DNA from: Gammaproteobacteria bacterium
Lineage (GTDB): Bacteria; Pseudomonadota; Gammaproteobacteria; Xanthomonadales; Xanthomonadaceae
Direction: 5' to 3'
DNA: 14,475 nucleotides
Assembly: GCA_026398715.1 (NCBI GenBank)
Contig: JAPLSI010000258.1
Location: forward strand, 1 to 14,475
In this document: piece by piece, positions 6,419-13,641 of the stretch
Layout of the letters: every line of letters begins with the position of its first letter
Position numbering within the stretch: the stretch's first letter is position 1
The notes under the pieces: generated by a model
Databases searched by the model: none
Seen by the model: only the letters and a program-made list of their open reading frames with translations
Told to the model about the DNA's origin: nothing
Translations under genes and position numbers: made by a program

Positions 6419-7000
6419 ATGCCCAGTGTGAGCCCAACCTCGTCCTTCGCGATCGACGTGCCCAAGGCCCTGCTTGCCCGCGCACGCGCCGGCGAGCCGG
6501 CGGCCTTCGAGCAGTTGTATCGCTGGTTCGAGCGGCCCGTCTTCACGCTTGCGCTGCGTCTCACCGGCCAGCGCGAGGAAGCCCAGGACATCCTGCAGGA
6601 CACCATGCTGAAACTGTTCGACCGGCTCGGGGAATTTCGCGGCGACTCGCCCTTCTGGGGCTGGCTGCGGCAAATCGCGGTGAACGAATCGCTGATGCTG
6701 CTGCGCCGCCGTGGCCGCTTCCTCAGCGATGACGGCATGGACGAATCCGAACTGCCGGCGACCGACCTGATGCTGCCGCCGCGCGCGGCGGACGCCGCCA
6801 TCCTGGGCCAGGCCCTGGCACGGCTGCCGGGCGCGACACGAAGCGTCATCTGGCTCTATCACGCGGAAGGCTACACCCATGAAGAGATCGCGCTCGCCAC
6901 CGGCAAGAGCGTCTCGTTTTCGAAATCGCAACTGGCCCGCGGCACCCGCAAGCTGCGCGCCCTGCTGCACCTGGACACCGAGGTAATGGCCCATGGATGA
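6419..7000 (+). CDS. ECF-type RNA polymerase sigma factor
   Basis: A 193-residue sigma-70 family protein of the ECF class, which redirects RNA polymerase to stress or envelope genes. Region 2 spans about 30-100, with FEQLYRWFERPVFTLALRLTG, EEAQDILQDTMLKLF and the WGWLRQIAVNES segment. Region 4 spans about 130-183, with LARLPGATRSVIWLYHAEGYTHEEIA and a helix-turn-helix ending SKSQLARGTRKLRALL. There is no sigma 1 or sigma 3 region. The ATG at 6419 is the first in frame and lacks a good ribosome binding site. It overlaps the next gene by 8 bases, which suggests translational coupling of a sigma and its regulator. I see no clear autoregulated ECF promoter in the upstream region. The exact ECF group is not assignable by eye. 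Confidence 0.92.
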   Translation: MPSVSPTSSFAIDVPKALLARARAGEPAAFEQLYRWFERPVFTLALRLTGQREEAQDILQDTMLKLFDRLGEFRGDSPFWGWLRQIAVNESLMLLRRRGRFLSDDGMDESELPATDLMLPPRAADAAILGQALARLPGATRSVIWLYHAEGYTHEEIALATGKSVSFSKSQLARGTRKLRALLHLDTEVMAHG

Positions 7001-7550
7001 CCAAGAATTCAACCTGCCGCGCATCCCGCTGGCCCAGGCACTGGCGGCGCTGCCGCTGGAAACGCCGGACCGTTCGGCGTGGCCGGCGCTGGCTGCACGC
7101 CTGGACAAGCGTCGCCGCATGCCACGCTGGCCGATGGCTTTGGCGGCCGGCCTGCTCGCACTCGCCCTGTTGCCTCGCGGCTGGTATCCCGATCCGTCGG
7201 CCACCGCTCCGTCGCAGGCCGGGGCACCGACCACCACAGCAAGCGCGGGCGAATCGCGCGCGCAACTCGCCTCGCTGATGTCCGAATCCGCCCGCCTGGA
7301 ACGCCTGGTGTCGGCCGCCAGCGACGACGGCGCCAGCAGTGGCAGCGCGGCTGCGCTGAGCCTGGCGCTGGAAGACAAGTTGGCGGCGCTGGATGCCGAG
7401 CTCGAGTCAGGCCCCGACGCCACGACCCAACTTTCACTCTGGCAACAGCGCGTGGAACTGATGCGCAACATCGCCGCCGTGGAAACCTCCCGCCATTACC
7501 TCGCCGCCGAAGGGGGCAACCTCGACGTCGCGCTGGTAGCCGCCTATTGA
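6993..7550 (+). CDS. Single-pass membrane protein, putative anti-sigma factor
   Basis: A 185-residue protein with a basic cytoplasmic N-terminal segment (1-43, ending KRRRMPRW) and one membrane helix (about 44-61). An Ala/Ser-rich, probably helical periplasmic part follows (LASLMSESARLERLV and LALEDKLAALDAELE). The start overlaps the sigma stop codon (ATGGATGA, 6993-7000), with GAGG 9 bases upstream. I recognise no named domain: there is no zinc-binding HxxxCxxC and no clear RseA N-terminal motif. The anti-sigma role is inferred from the overlap with an ECF gene and from the one-pass topology. It could instead be a membrane sensor or adaptor. Confidence 0.7.
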   Translation: MDDQEFNLPRIPLAQALAALPLETPDRSAWPALAARLDKRRRMPRWPMALAAGLLALALLPRGWYPDPSATAPSQAGAPTTTASAGESRAQLASLMSESARLERLVSAASDDGASSGSAAALSLALEDKLAALDAELESGPDATTQLSLWQQRVELMRNIAAVETSRHYLAAEGGNLDVALVAAY

Positions 7551-7605
7551 TCGCAGCACCTCATCCCCGCAGCCGATTTCCACACACGATTTCCAGGAGA
7601 ACACC

Positions 7606-9039
7606 ATGATCAACACACGCATACTGCCGCTGCTGATTGCCTCGGCGCTCGCTTCGGGCACGGCGCTGGCGTCGGAGCCGGCGCAGGCCCCGAAAGCCGC
7701 TACGGCCGAACAGAAGGCCGCCAAGGCGGAGATCGACCGCCTGGTCGAACGCATCAAGGTCCTGTCCCGGGAACTGGGCGATGGTTCCGACGTGCGCGTG
7801 ATCGTACGCACCGAAAAACACGACGGTCCCGGATGGAAAGAACGCGGCATGGACCACGCCATGATGATCGAGCGCATGGGCCCCGAGGGCGGCAAGCGCA
7901 AGATCCGCATCGAACGGATGGGTCCTGAAGGTCATCCCGAAATGCACATCGAGGAAGACGACGGCAGCATTCGCGACATCCAGATCAGGCGCATGCCGAA
8001 AGGCGGCAAGTTCGACATTGAAGGCGACGAGATCCACTTTGCGCCGGAGGCTTTCAAGCGCGGACCGGGCCTGGGCATCGTGATGGCGCCGAACCCGGCT
8101 GCGGCCGGCGTTCGCATCGCCGCCGTCACACCCGATAGCCCGGCGCAGAAAGCAGGCTTGCGCACCGACGACGTACTGCTGTCGGTGGACGGCAAGACCA
8201 TCACCGGCAGCGGCGCGGCGGCGGTGGAAAATGCCCGCGTATTGCTCGGCAAGCTCAAGCAGGGCCAGGTCGTGAAACTTCGTTATGCGCGGCAGGGCAA
8301 GAGCTTCAGCGCCGATGTGAAGGCCGACGACATCACGCGCGTGTTCGCCTTCAACCGCAGCGAGCGTTTGCCCGGCATGCCAGGCGGCGATGGCGAACAC
8401 CACAAGCGCATGATGATGTTGCCGCGCGGCGTCGAGATGGACATCGAGCGCATGGGGCCGATGAAGGATTGCAAGAAGGGCGACGATGATTGCGGCCTGC
8501 CCGCCATTTACCAGGCGTTCCGCTGGCAGGGCCTGAACCTGTCGTCGGTCGATGCCGGCCTGGGTCGTTATTTCGGGACCGACAAAGGCGTGCTCGTGCT
8601 GAGCAGTGGTCCGGAACTCAAGGCACTGCAATCGGGCGACGTGATCCAGCGCGTCGCGGGCAAGCCAGTGGAGTCGCCGCGCGACGTGATGCGCGAACTG
8701 CGCGACGAAAAGGCCGGCAGCCAGCTGAAGCTTGATGTGCTGCGCGATCGCAAGCCGACCTCGGTGACGGTCACCGTGCCGAAGTCCCGTCCGCTGCCCT
8801 TCATGGAACCGCCGCCGGCGCCACGTGCCGTGCCCGGCGTGCCCCCGGTGCAGCCGGCTCCGCCAGCGCCGCCCGTCCCGCGTGCCGGCGCAGCGCCGCG
8901 CGCACCCGCGGCGTTGCCTGGACAGTGGGAAGAACAGGTCAGCGAGTACCGCAGCATTGATGAACAAGGCAATGAAAGCGTCGAGGTAATCGTCCTTGCC
9001 CCGGCGACCGCGCCCGTGGCAGCCACCCCCTCGCGCTAG
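7606..9039 (+). CDS. Secreted or periplasmic protein with two PDZ domains
   Basis: A 477-residue protein with a signal peptide (about 1-22, ending GTALA before SEPAQ) and a short charged helical region (30-60). A segment with the repeat ERMGPEG follows (about 89-109; a related ERMGP at 281). PDZ1 (about 153-245) has GPGLGIVM and AAVTPDSPAQKAGLRTDDV. PDZ2 (about 306-393) has GVLVLSSGPELKALQSGDVI. There is then a Pro/Ala-rich linker (about 398-435) and a short C-terminal segment. No trypsin-like or other protease domain is present, unlike DegP or MucD. Two cysteines (289, 296) could form a disulfide. AGGAGA lies 8 bases before the ATG. It is third in the sigma operon and ends at a strong terminator. 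It may sense misfolded envelope proteins or modulate cleavage of the anti-sigma factor; that is inference. Confidence 0.85.
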   Translation: MINTRILPLLIASALASGTALASEPAQAPKAATAEQKAAKAEIDRLVERIKVLSRELGDGSDVRVIVRTEKHDGPGWKERGMDHAMMIERMGPEGGKRKIRIERMGPEGHPEMHIEEDDGSIRDIQIRRMPKGGKFDIEGDEIHFAPEAFKRGPGLGIVMAPNPAAAGVRIAAVTPDSPAQKAGLRTDDVLLSVDGKTITGSGAAAVENARVLLGKLKQGQVVKLRYARQGKSFSADVKADDITRVFAFNRSERLPGMPGGDGEHHKRMMMLPRGVEMDIERMGPMKDCKKGDDDCGLPAIYQAFRWQGLNLSSVDAGLGRYFGTDKGVLVLSSGPELKALQSGDVIQRVAGKPVESPRDVMRELRDEKAGSQLKLDVLRDRKPTSVTVTVPKSRPLPFMEPPPAPRAVPGVPPVQPAPPAPPVPRAGAAPRAPAALPGQWEEQVSEYRSIDEQGNESVEVIVLAPATAPVAATPSR

Positions 9040-9067
9040 GTAAGGCGTAAAATCCAGCCTCCACAGA

Positions 9068-9100
9068 CCCGGCGCAGTCCACCTGCGCCGGGATTTTTTT
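9068..9100 (+). terminator. Strong rho-independent terminator after the sigma operon
   Basis: CCCGGCGCAG and CTGCGCCGGG form a perfect 10-bp stem with a 5-base loop, followed by A and seven T. It is 28 bases beyond the PDZ gene stop codon. TAAAAT (9048-9053) upstream of it could be a -10 for the next gene, in which case the stem would also act as an attenuator. Confidence 0.92.
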
Positions 9101-9125
9101 GCACTCGATGCCTGGAGCAATGCGC

Positions 9126-9692
9126 ATGGAAGCCCTGCTGATCTCGACACTGACCGTCGCCCTGGCCGAAATCGGCGACAAGACTCAGTTACTCGCCTTG
9201 CTGCTCGCCGCCCGCTACCGCCGACCCTGGCCGATCATCTGGGGCATCCTGGCGGCAACGCTGGTCAACCATGCGCTGTCGGCCTGGGCCGGATCCTGGC
9301 TGGCCGGCTTGCTGGCGCCCGAAGTGCTTCGCTGGGGCGTCGTGGTGTGCTTCCTCGCCGTCGCCGCCTGGGCGCTTGTGCCCGACAAGCTGGAAGAAGA
9401 CGAAGTCAAGGCGCCGAAGTACGGCCCGTTCCTGGCCACGCTGGTGGCCTTCTTCCTGGTGGAGATCGGCGACAAGACGCAGGTGGCGACCGTGGTTCTC
9501 GCGGCGAAGTACTCGCCCTTGTGGCAAGTCATCACCGGCACGACGGTTGGCATGCTGCTGGCCAACGTGCCCGTGGTGTTGCTGGGCGCGCGCTTCGCGC
9601 ATCGCCTGCCCTTGCGCGCCGCGCGGTGGACGGCCGCTGCGGTGTTCGCGGTGCTCGGGCTGTGGGTCGCCTGGTTCGGACTGTCTGCCTGA
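9126..9692 (+). CDS. Gdt1/UPF0016 family cation exporter
   Basis: A 188-residue inner-membrane protein with six predicted helices in two homologous halves. Each half carries the family signature EIGDKTQ (residues 15-21 and 113-119). Bacterial members (MneA type) export manganese; eukaryotic members (Gdt1/TMEM165) transport Mn or Ca. An acidic loop (KLEEDEVK, about 88-95) separates the halves. The ATG at 9126 is chosen because GGAG lies 8 bases upstream; ATGs at 9108 and 9120 are in frame but badly placed for that site. No yybP-ykoY manganese riboswitch is visible in the 86 bases before it, which are mostly terminator. The cyclase gene follows after about 20 bases. Substrate is inferred from the family. 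Confidence 0.9.
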   Translation: MEALLISTLTVALAEIGDKTQLLALLLAARYRRPWPIIWGILAATLVNHALSAWAGSWLAGLLAPEVLRWGVVVCFLAVAAWALVPDKLEEDEVKAPKYGPFLATLVAFFLVEIGDKTQVATVVLAAKYSPLWQVITGTTVGMLLANVPVVLLGARFAHRLPLRAARWTAAAVFAVLGLWVAWFGLSA

Positions 9693-9712
9693 CAGCTTGG
9701 CGGGCAGGGGCT

Positions 9713-10879
9713 ATGCTGGCCCACGACCCCATAACCCGCCGGCCCGTGAATACACTGCGCGACACCTTCGCCGAGCTCAATCGGTCCCTGCGCGAAGCAC
9801 CTGATGACATCCTGCTGGAACTGGGTGCAGACGGCGAAGTCCTGCTGGCGCGATTCCGGTTGTTGTTGTCGACCCTGCTGATCGCGCTGCCCCTGATCAA
9901 CTTCTACACCGGGGGCGGCAGCTACGAGTCGATGATCGGTTTCACGGGCGTCGGCATGGCCATGTTGCTCAGCCAGGTGTGGCTGACCCTGGCGCGACGT
10001 CGCCGCCGCTATCGCTGGCTGCCTTATCTTTCCGCCAGCTTCGATGTAACCGTGGTCAGCATGGTGTTGCTGCTGCTGGCCCTGCGCCTGCCGGCCGCCG
10101 GATTGAACAGCGTCGTGGTCTGGTGTTTCTACCCGCTGGTGGTACTGGCCACGGCCTTGCGCAACGACGCCCGCGTCACCTTGCTGGCAGGCGCCCTGGC
10201 GATGCTGCAATTCGGCGCACTGTCGGCGTGGTTCATCATGACGGCGACCGAGCCGCTGGTGTCCGCCGAGTACGGCACCGTGCACGTGTCCACGCAACTG
10301 CAGCGCACCTTCCTGTTGTTCGCATCCACCCTGGTAACGACGCTGATCGTGTTCCGCATGCAGCGGCTCGTGCAGATGTCGGGCACCGACGGGCTGACTG
10401 GCTTGCCCAACCGCACGTTCCTCAACCATCGCGTGCCGCAGATCATCAGCGATTGCCGCGCCGAGGGCGACACGCTCTGCATCGCGCTGCTGGACCTGGA
10501 CTATTTCAAGCAGATCAACGACGAACTGGGACACCAGGCAGGCGATCGCGCACTCAAGCATGTCGTCGAAACCCTGCGCCTCGAGCTGCGCCGGGACGAA
10601 CCACTGCTGCGCGTGGGCGGCGAAGAGTTCGTGCTGGTATTGCGCCAGCCCCTGGGCGCGGCCTGGGAGCGCGTGGACCAGCTGCGGCGCAAGGTGGCCG
10701 CCTCTTGCTTCCAGCCCGGCGAGGACATCGAGCAGCGCAAGCTGACCTTCAGCGCCGGCATGTCCAGCTGCCCCGGGGACGCGGTGGACGTATCGGGACT
10801 GATGCGCAATGCCGACCTGCGCCTGCGCACCGCCAAGCGCACCGGGCGCAACCGCGTGGTCGCGCGCGACTCGGACTGA
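9713..10879 (+). CDS. Membrane-bound diguanylate cyclase (GGDEF)
   Basis: A 388-residue protein that should make cyclic di-GMP from GTP. The N-terminal half has about six membrane helices (near 45-65, 73-94, 103-124, 130-149, 154-175 and 198-216) and no sensor domain I recognise. The GGDEF domain (about 223-385) has DGLTGLPNR (226-234), DLDYFKQIND and an intact GGEEF active site (302-306). The inhibitory I-site is altered: the expected RxxD reads RRDE, with Glu at the Asp position. The ATG at 9713 has AGGGG only 2 bases upstream. A GTG at 9746 is a real alternative because TATGCT across 9712-9717 could be a -10. It lies 20 bases after the exporter gene. Confidence 0.88.
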   Translation: MLAHDPITRRPVNTLRDTFAELNRSLREAPDDILLELGADGEVLLARFRLLLSTLLIALPLINFYTGGGSYESMIGFTGVGMAMLLSQVWLTLARRRRRYRWLPYLSASFDVTVVSMVLLLLALRLPAAGLNSVVVWCFYPLVVLATALRNDARVTLLAGALAMLQFGALSAWFIMTATEPLVSAEYGTVHVSTQLQRTFLLFASTLVTTLIVFRMQRLVQMSGTDGLTGLPNRTFLNHRVPQIISDCRAEGDTLCIALLDLDYFKQINDELGHQAGDRALKHVVETLRLELRRDEPLLRVGGEEFVLVLRQPLGAAWERVDQLRRKVAASCFQPGEDIEQRKLTFSAGMSSCPGDAVDVSGLMRNADLRLRTAKRTGRNRVVARDSD

Positions 10880-10907
10880 CCCGTTCAGGCGGCCCGGGCG
10901 CCGCGCC

Positions 10908-10936
10908 TTGCTACGGTCCTTTGCCTGCTCTACCCT
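10908..10936 (+). promoter_or_regulatory. Possible promoter of the nucleoside transporter gene
   Basis: TTGCTA (10908-10913) and TACCCT (10931-10936) with an exact 17-base spacer, about 31 bases before the start codon. The -35 is fair and the -10 is poor. Confidence 0.35.
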
Positions 10937-10967
10937 TCGGCATCACCCGGGGAATTCCGCATAAACC

Positions 10968-12287
10968 ATGAGCCAGATTCTTTTCGGCCTGTTCGGCCTG
11001 TCCGTCCTCCTGTCCATCGCCTGGCTCTTTTCAGACAACAAGAAACGCGTCGACTGGCGCCTGGTGGCGACCGGCGTGGCGCTGCAGATCGCCTTCGCCG
11101 CGTTCGTCCTGCGCACCGACATCGGCAGCGCGATATTCAGCGGCCTCGGGCAAGTGTTCGTGACGCTGATCGGATTCACCAACGCCGGCGCCGACATGAT
11201 CCTGGGCGGCTTCAACGACCAGAAGAAGTACGGATTCGTCTTCATCTTCCATGCCTTGCCGACGGTGATCTTCTTCGCCTCGTTCATGGCCATCCTCTAC
11301 CACATAGGCGTCATGCAGCGGATCGTGCAGGGCATGGCATGGGTCATCACCAAGGTGATGCGCGTGTCCGGCGCCGAAACCACCAGCGTCTGCGCCAGCG
11401 TGTTCATCGGCCAGACCGAGGCGCCGCTGACCGTGCGCCCCTACATCAGCAAGATGACCAATTCCGAATTGCTCACCATGATGATCGGCGGCATGGCGCA
11501 TATCGCCGGCGGCGTGATGGCGGTCTATATCGGCTTGCTTGCGGGCACCGACCCGGCGATGCAGCAGATGTTCGCCAAGCACTTCCTGGCGGCGTCCATC
11601 ATGGCCGCGCCGGCGACGCTGCTCATCGCCAAGATCCTGATCCCGGAAACCGGCGTGCCGCTGACCGGCGGCACCGTGCGCGTGCACGTGGAGCGCGAAA
11701 GCAAGAACATCATCGATGCCGCCGCCGGCGGCGCATCGGACGGCATGCGCCTGGCGATCAACATCGCCGCGATGCTGCTGGCCTTCGTCGCGCTGATCGC
11801 GATGGTCAACTACGTCATCGGCTGGATGGGCGACTGGCATGCCGGCGGCTACCAGAGCCTGAACATGATGCTCAACAACGGCGTCGCGGACGGCCCGATC
11901 CGCCTGAACCTCGGCCTGATCCTCGGCTACGTGCTGGCGCCCATCGCCTGGGTGATCGGCATCGAGTGGAACGATGCGGTAACCGCCGGCGGCCTGATCG
12001 GCCAGAAAGTCGTGCTGAACGAATTCATCGCCTACCTGCAATTGGCGGCGACACCGGTCGGCGACGGCATCGGCATGATCAGCGAACACTCGCGGCTGAT
12101 CCTTACCTACGCGTTGTGCGGTTTTGCCAACTTCGCCTCCATCGCCATCCAGATCGGCGGCATCGGCGGCCTTGCTCCGGATCGCCGCGCGGACCTTGCC
12201 CGGTTCGGCATGCGCGCCGTGCTGGGCGGATCGCTGGCGACATTGATGACGGCCACCATCGCCGGTGTCCTGCTCTCGCTGAATTGA
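10968..12287 (+). CDS. Concentrative nucleoside transporter (NupC/CNT family)
   Basis: A 439-residue inner-membrane protein that imports nucleosides with protons or sodium. Family segments visible are VLIGFTNAGAD-like sequence near 67-76 and the substrate-binding GQTEAPLTVRPYI (148-160). NEFIAY (351-356) and SEHSRLILTYALCGFANFAS (372-391) follow. The length and the roughly ten hydrophobic segments are normal for bacterial CNT proteins. The start MSQILFGLFG at 10968 is the first ATG in frame, with only a weak GGGG upstream. A separate promoter is plausible because 88 bases separate it from the cyclase gene. The stop codon overlaps the probable start of dusB, so the two are likely co-transcribed. 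Ion coupling and nucleoside preference cannot be read from the sequence. Confidence 0.94.
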   Translation: MSQILFGLFGLSVLLSIAWLFSDNKKRVDWRLVATGVALQIAFAAFVLRTDIGSAIFSGLGQVFVTLIGFTNAGADMILGGFNDQKKYGFVFIFHALPTVIFFASFMAILYHIGVMQRIVQGMAWVITKVMRVSGAETTSVCASVFIGQTEAPLTVRPYISKMTNSELLTMMIGGMAHIAGGVMAVYIGLLAGTDPAMQQMFAKHFLAASIMAAPATLLIAKILIPETGVPLTGGTVRVHVERESKNIIDAAAGGASDGMRLAINIAAMLLAFVALIAMVNYVIGWMGDWHAGGYQSLNMMLNNGVADGPIRLNLGLILGYVLAPIAWVIGIEWNDAVTAGGLIGQKVVLNEFIAYLQLAATPVGDGIGMISEHSRLILTYALCGFANFASIAIQIGGIGGLAPDRRADLARFGMRAVLGGSLATLMTATIAGVLLSLN

Positions 12288-13291
12288 GCGGCGTCCGCCC
12301 CTTCAATATCGGGCCCTACGCGATCACCACCCCGGTGGTGCTCGCGCCCATGGCGGGGGTCACCGACAAGCCGTTCCGCATGCTGTGCAAGCGCCTGGGC
12401 GCCGGTTTGTGCGTCTCGGAGATGACCACGTCCGAGCCGCGGCTGTGGCATACATCGAAATCCCTGCATCGCATGGACCATGCCGACGAACCCGCGCCGA
12501 TCAGTGTGCAGATCGCCGGCACCGATCCGCGCGTAATGGCGGAAGCCGCGCGCTACAACGTCGACCATGGCGCGCAGATCATCGACATCAACATGGGCTG
12601 CCCGGCGAAGAAGGTCTGCAATGTCTGGGCAGGCTCGGCGTTGTTGCAGGACGAAGCGCTGGTCGGGCGCATCCTGGCCGCCGTCGTCGCGGCCGTGGAT
12701 GCACCGGTGACGCTGAAGATCCGCACCGGCTGGAACCGGGAAAACAGGAACGGCCTTGCCATCGCGCGCATCGCACAGGACAGCGGCATCGCGGCGCTGG
12801 CCGTGCACGGCCGCACCCGTGCCGACCAGTACCTGGGCGAAGCGGAGTACGAGACCATCGCAGCCATCAAGGCGGCGGTGCGGATTCCCGTGCTGGCCAA
12901 CGGTGACGTGGATTCGCCGGAGCGCGCGCGGTTTGTGCTCGACGTCACCGGCGCCGATGCCGTGATGGTGGGGCGGGCGGCGCAGGGCCGGCCCTGGATA
13001 TTCCGCGAGATCGCCCACTTCCTGGAAACCGGCGAACACCTGCCGCCGCCGACGCCCGCACAGGTGCGCGACATCCTGGTCGGCCACCTGCGACACCTGC
13101 ACGACTTCTATGGCGAACTGGCAGGCGTGCGCATCGCCCGCAAGCACCTGGGCTGGTATGCGAAGGACCGGCCGGAAAATGCGACCTTCCGCGCCGTGGT
13201 CAATCGCGCGGAATCAGCCGACGAGCAGATCCGGCTGACGCGCGAGTATTTCAACGCGTTGTCCGAATCCGCGCAGGACCGCGCCGCCTAG
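12284..13291 (+). CDS. dusB: tRNA-dihydrouridine synthase B
   Basis: A 335-residue flavoenzyme that reduces uridine to dihydrouridine in the tRNA D-loop. The TIM-barrel domain carries APMAGVTDKPFR (FMN site, 21-32), INMGCPAKKV with the catalytic Cys106, LKIRTGW, HGRTR, ANGDV and GRAAQGRPWIF. The C-terminal helical domain (IARKHLGWYAK) matches DusB closely. No ATG or GTG lies at the expected start. TTG at 12284 overlaps the transporter stop as TTGA and gives a start a few residues longer than E. coli DusB. There is no clear ribosome binding site, so translation is probably coupled. In many gammaproteobacteria dusB precedes fis; here a convergent gene follows instead, and the two stop codons overlap. 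Confidence 0.95.
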   Translation: MSGVRPFNIGPYAITTPVVLAPMAGVTDKPFRMLCKRLGAGLCVSEMTTSEPRLWHTSKSLHRMDHADEPAPISVQIAGTDPRVMAEAARYNVDHGAQIIDINMGCPAKKVCNVWAGSALLQDEALVGRILAAVVAAVDAPVTLKIRTGWNRENRNGLAIARIAQDSGIAALAVHGRTRADQYLGEAEYETIAAIKAAVRIPVLANGDVDSPERARFVLDVTGADAVMVGRAAQGRPWIFREIAHFLETGEHLPPPTPAQVRDILVGHLRHLHDFYGELAGVRIARKHLGWYAKDRPENATFRAVVNRAESADEQIRLTREYFNALSESAQDRAA

Positions 13292-13641
13292 AGCAAGGTC
13301 GCGAACACCGCGATCACCGCGAGCACGAACAATATCTTGCCCACCAGCCCGGGCCGGTCGCCCGGTTGCACGGTGCTGTTGTAGTGCCCGGTCGTTGCAA
13401 ACCTCGTTTTGCTGTCATGTCGCGGGGACATGCCCGACTGCACCTGCTCCACCCTGGCCAGCGCTTTGTCGAGCAAGGGCGAACTGCGCTCGACGAAGCG
13501 CGCCAACTGGTCCGGCGGCACCCTTGCCAACTGTGCATGCAGGTTGTCGCGAAGCTCAGCGGGCAGCCGGTCGAGCTGCGCCTGCAGCTTGCTGCGCAGG
13601 CCTGGCGGCAAGGACGAAAGATCGGGCCTTGGCGAGCTCAT
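13288..13641 (-). CDS. Small tail-anchored hypothetical protein
   Basis: I do not recognise a family. The 117-residue protein has three short helical repeats of about 15 residues, built on L-P-x-x-L-R-x-x-L-x-A-Q-L (LPPGLRSKLQAQL, LPAELRDNLHAQL, then VPPDQLARFVE). A polar linker follows, and one C-terminal membrane helix (about 97-117, LVGKILFVLAVIAVFATLL) ends at the last residue. This suggests a cytoplasmic protein inserted by its tail. The ATG at 13641 overlaps the TGA of the preceding membrane protein gene (ATGA), as in a coupled pair. Because of the frameshift in that gene, this frame is now continuous with it, so the protein could also be made as the C-terminus of a fusion. Its stop codon overlaps that of dusB on the other strand. 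Confidence 0.65.
   Translation of the reverse strand: MSSPRPDLSSLPPGLRSKLQAQLDRLPAELRDNLHAQLARVPPDQLARFVERSSPLLDKALARVEQVQSGMSPRHDSKTRFATTGHYNSTVQPGDRPGLVGKILFVLAVIAVFATLL

Noticed and set aside
6322..6849. N-terminal extension of the SPFH frame
   Set aside because: It runs antisense through the sigma factor gene; the family start, a GGGAG site and a -10 all point to the ATG at 6321.
9040..9125. yybP-ykoY manganese riboswitch before the Gdt1-type gene
   Set aside because: The space is mostly a terminator and lacks the aptamer's conserved loops.
7561..9150. Minus-strand open frame of 529 codons
   Set aside because: It is antisense to the PDZ gene, which has a signal peptide, two PDZ domains and a ribosome binding site; the antisense translation has no recognisable domain.
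9215..10561. Minus-strand open frame of 448 codons
   Set aside because: It is antisense to the exporter and cyclase genes and spans both; the Gln/His-rich translation is typical of a shadow frame.
11031..12089. Minus-strand open frame of 352 codons
   Set aside because: It is antisense to the nucleoside transporter, with an Asp/His-rich shadow composition.
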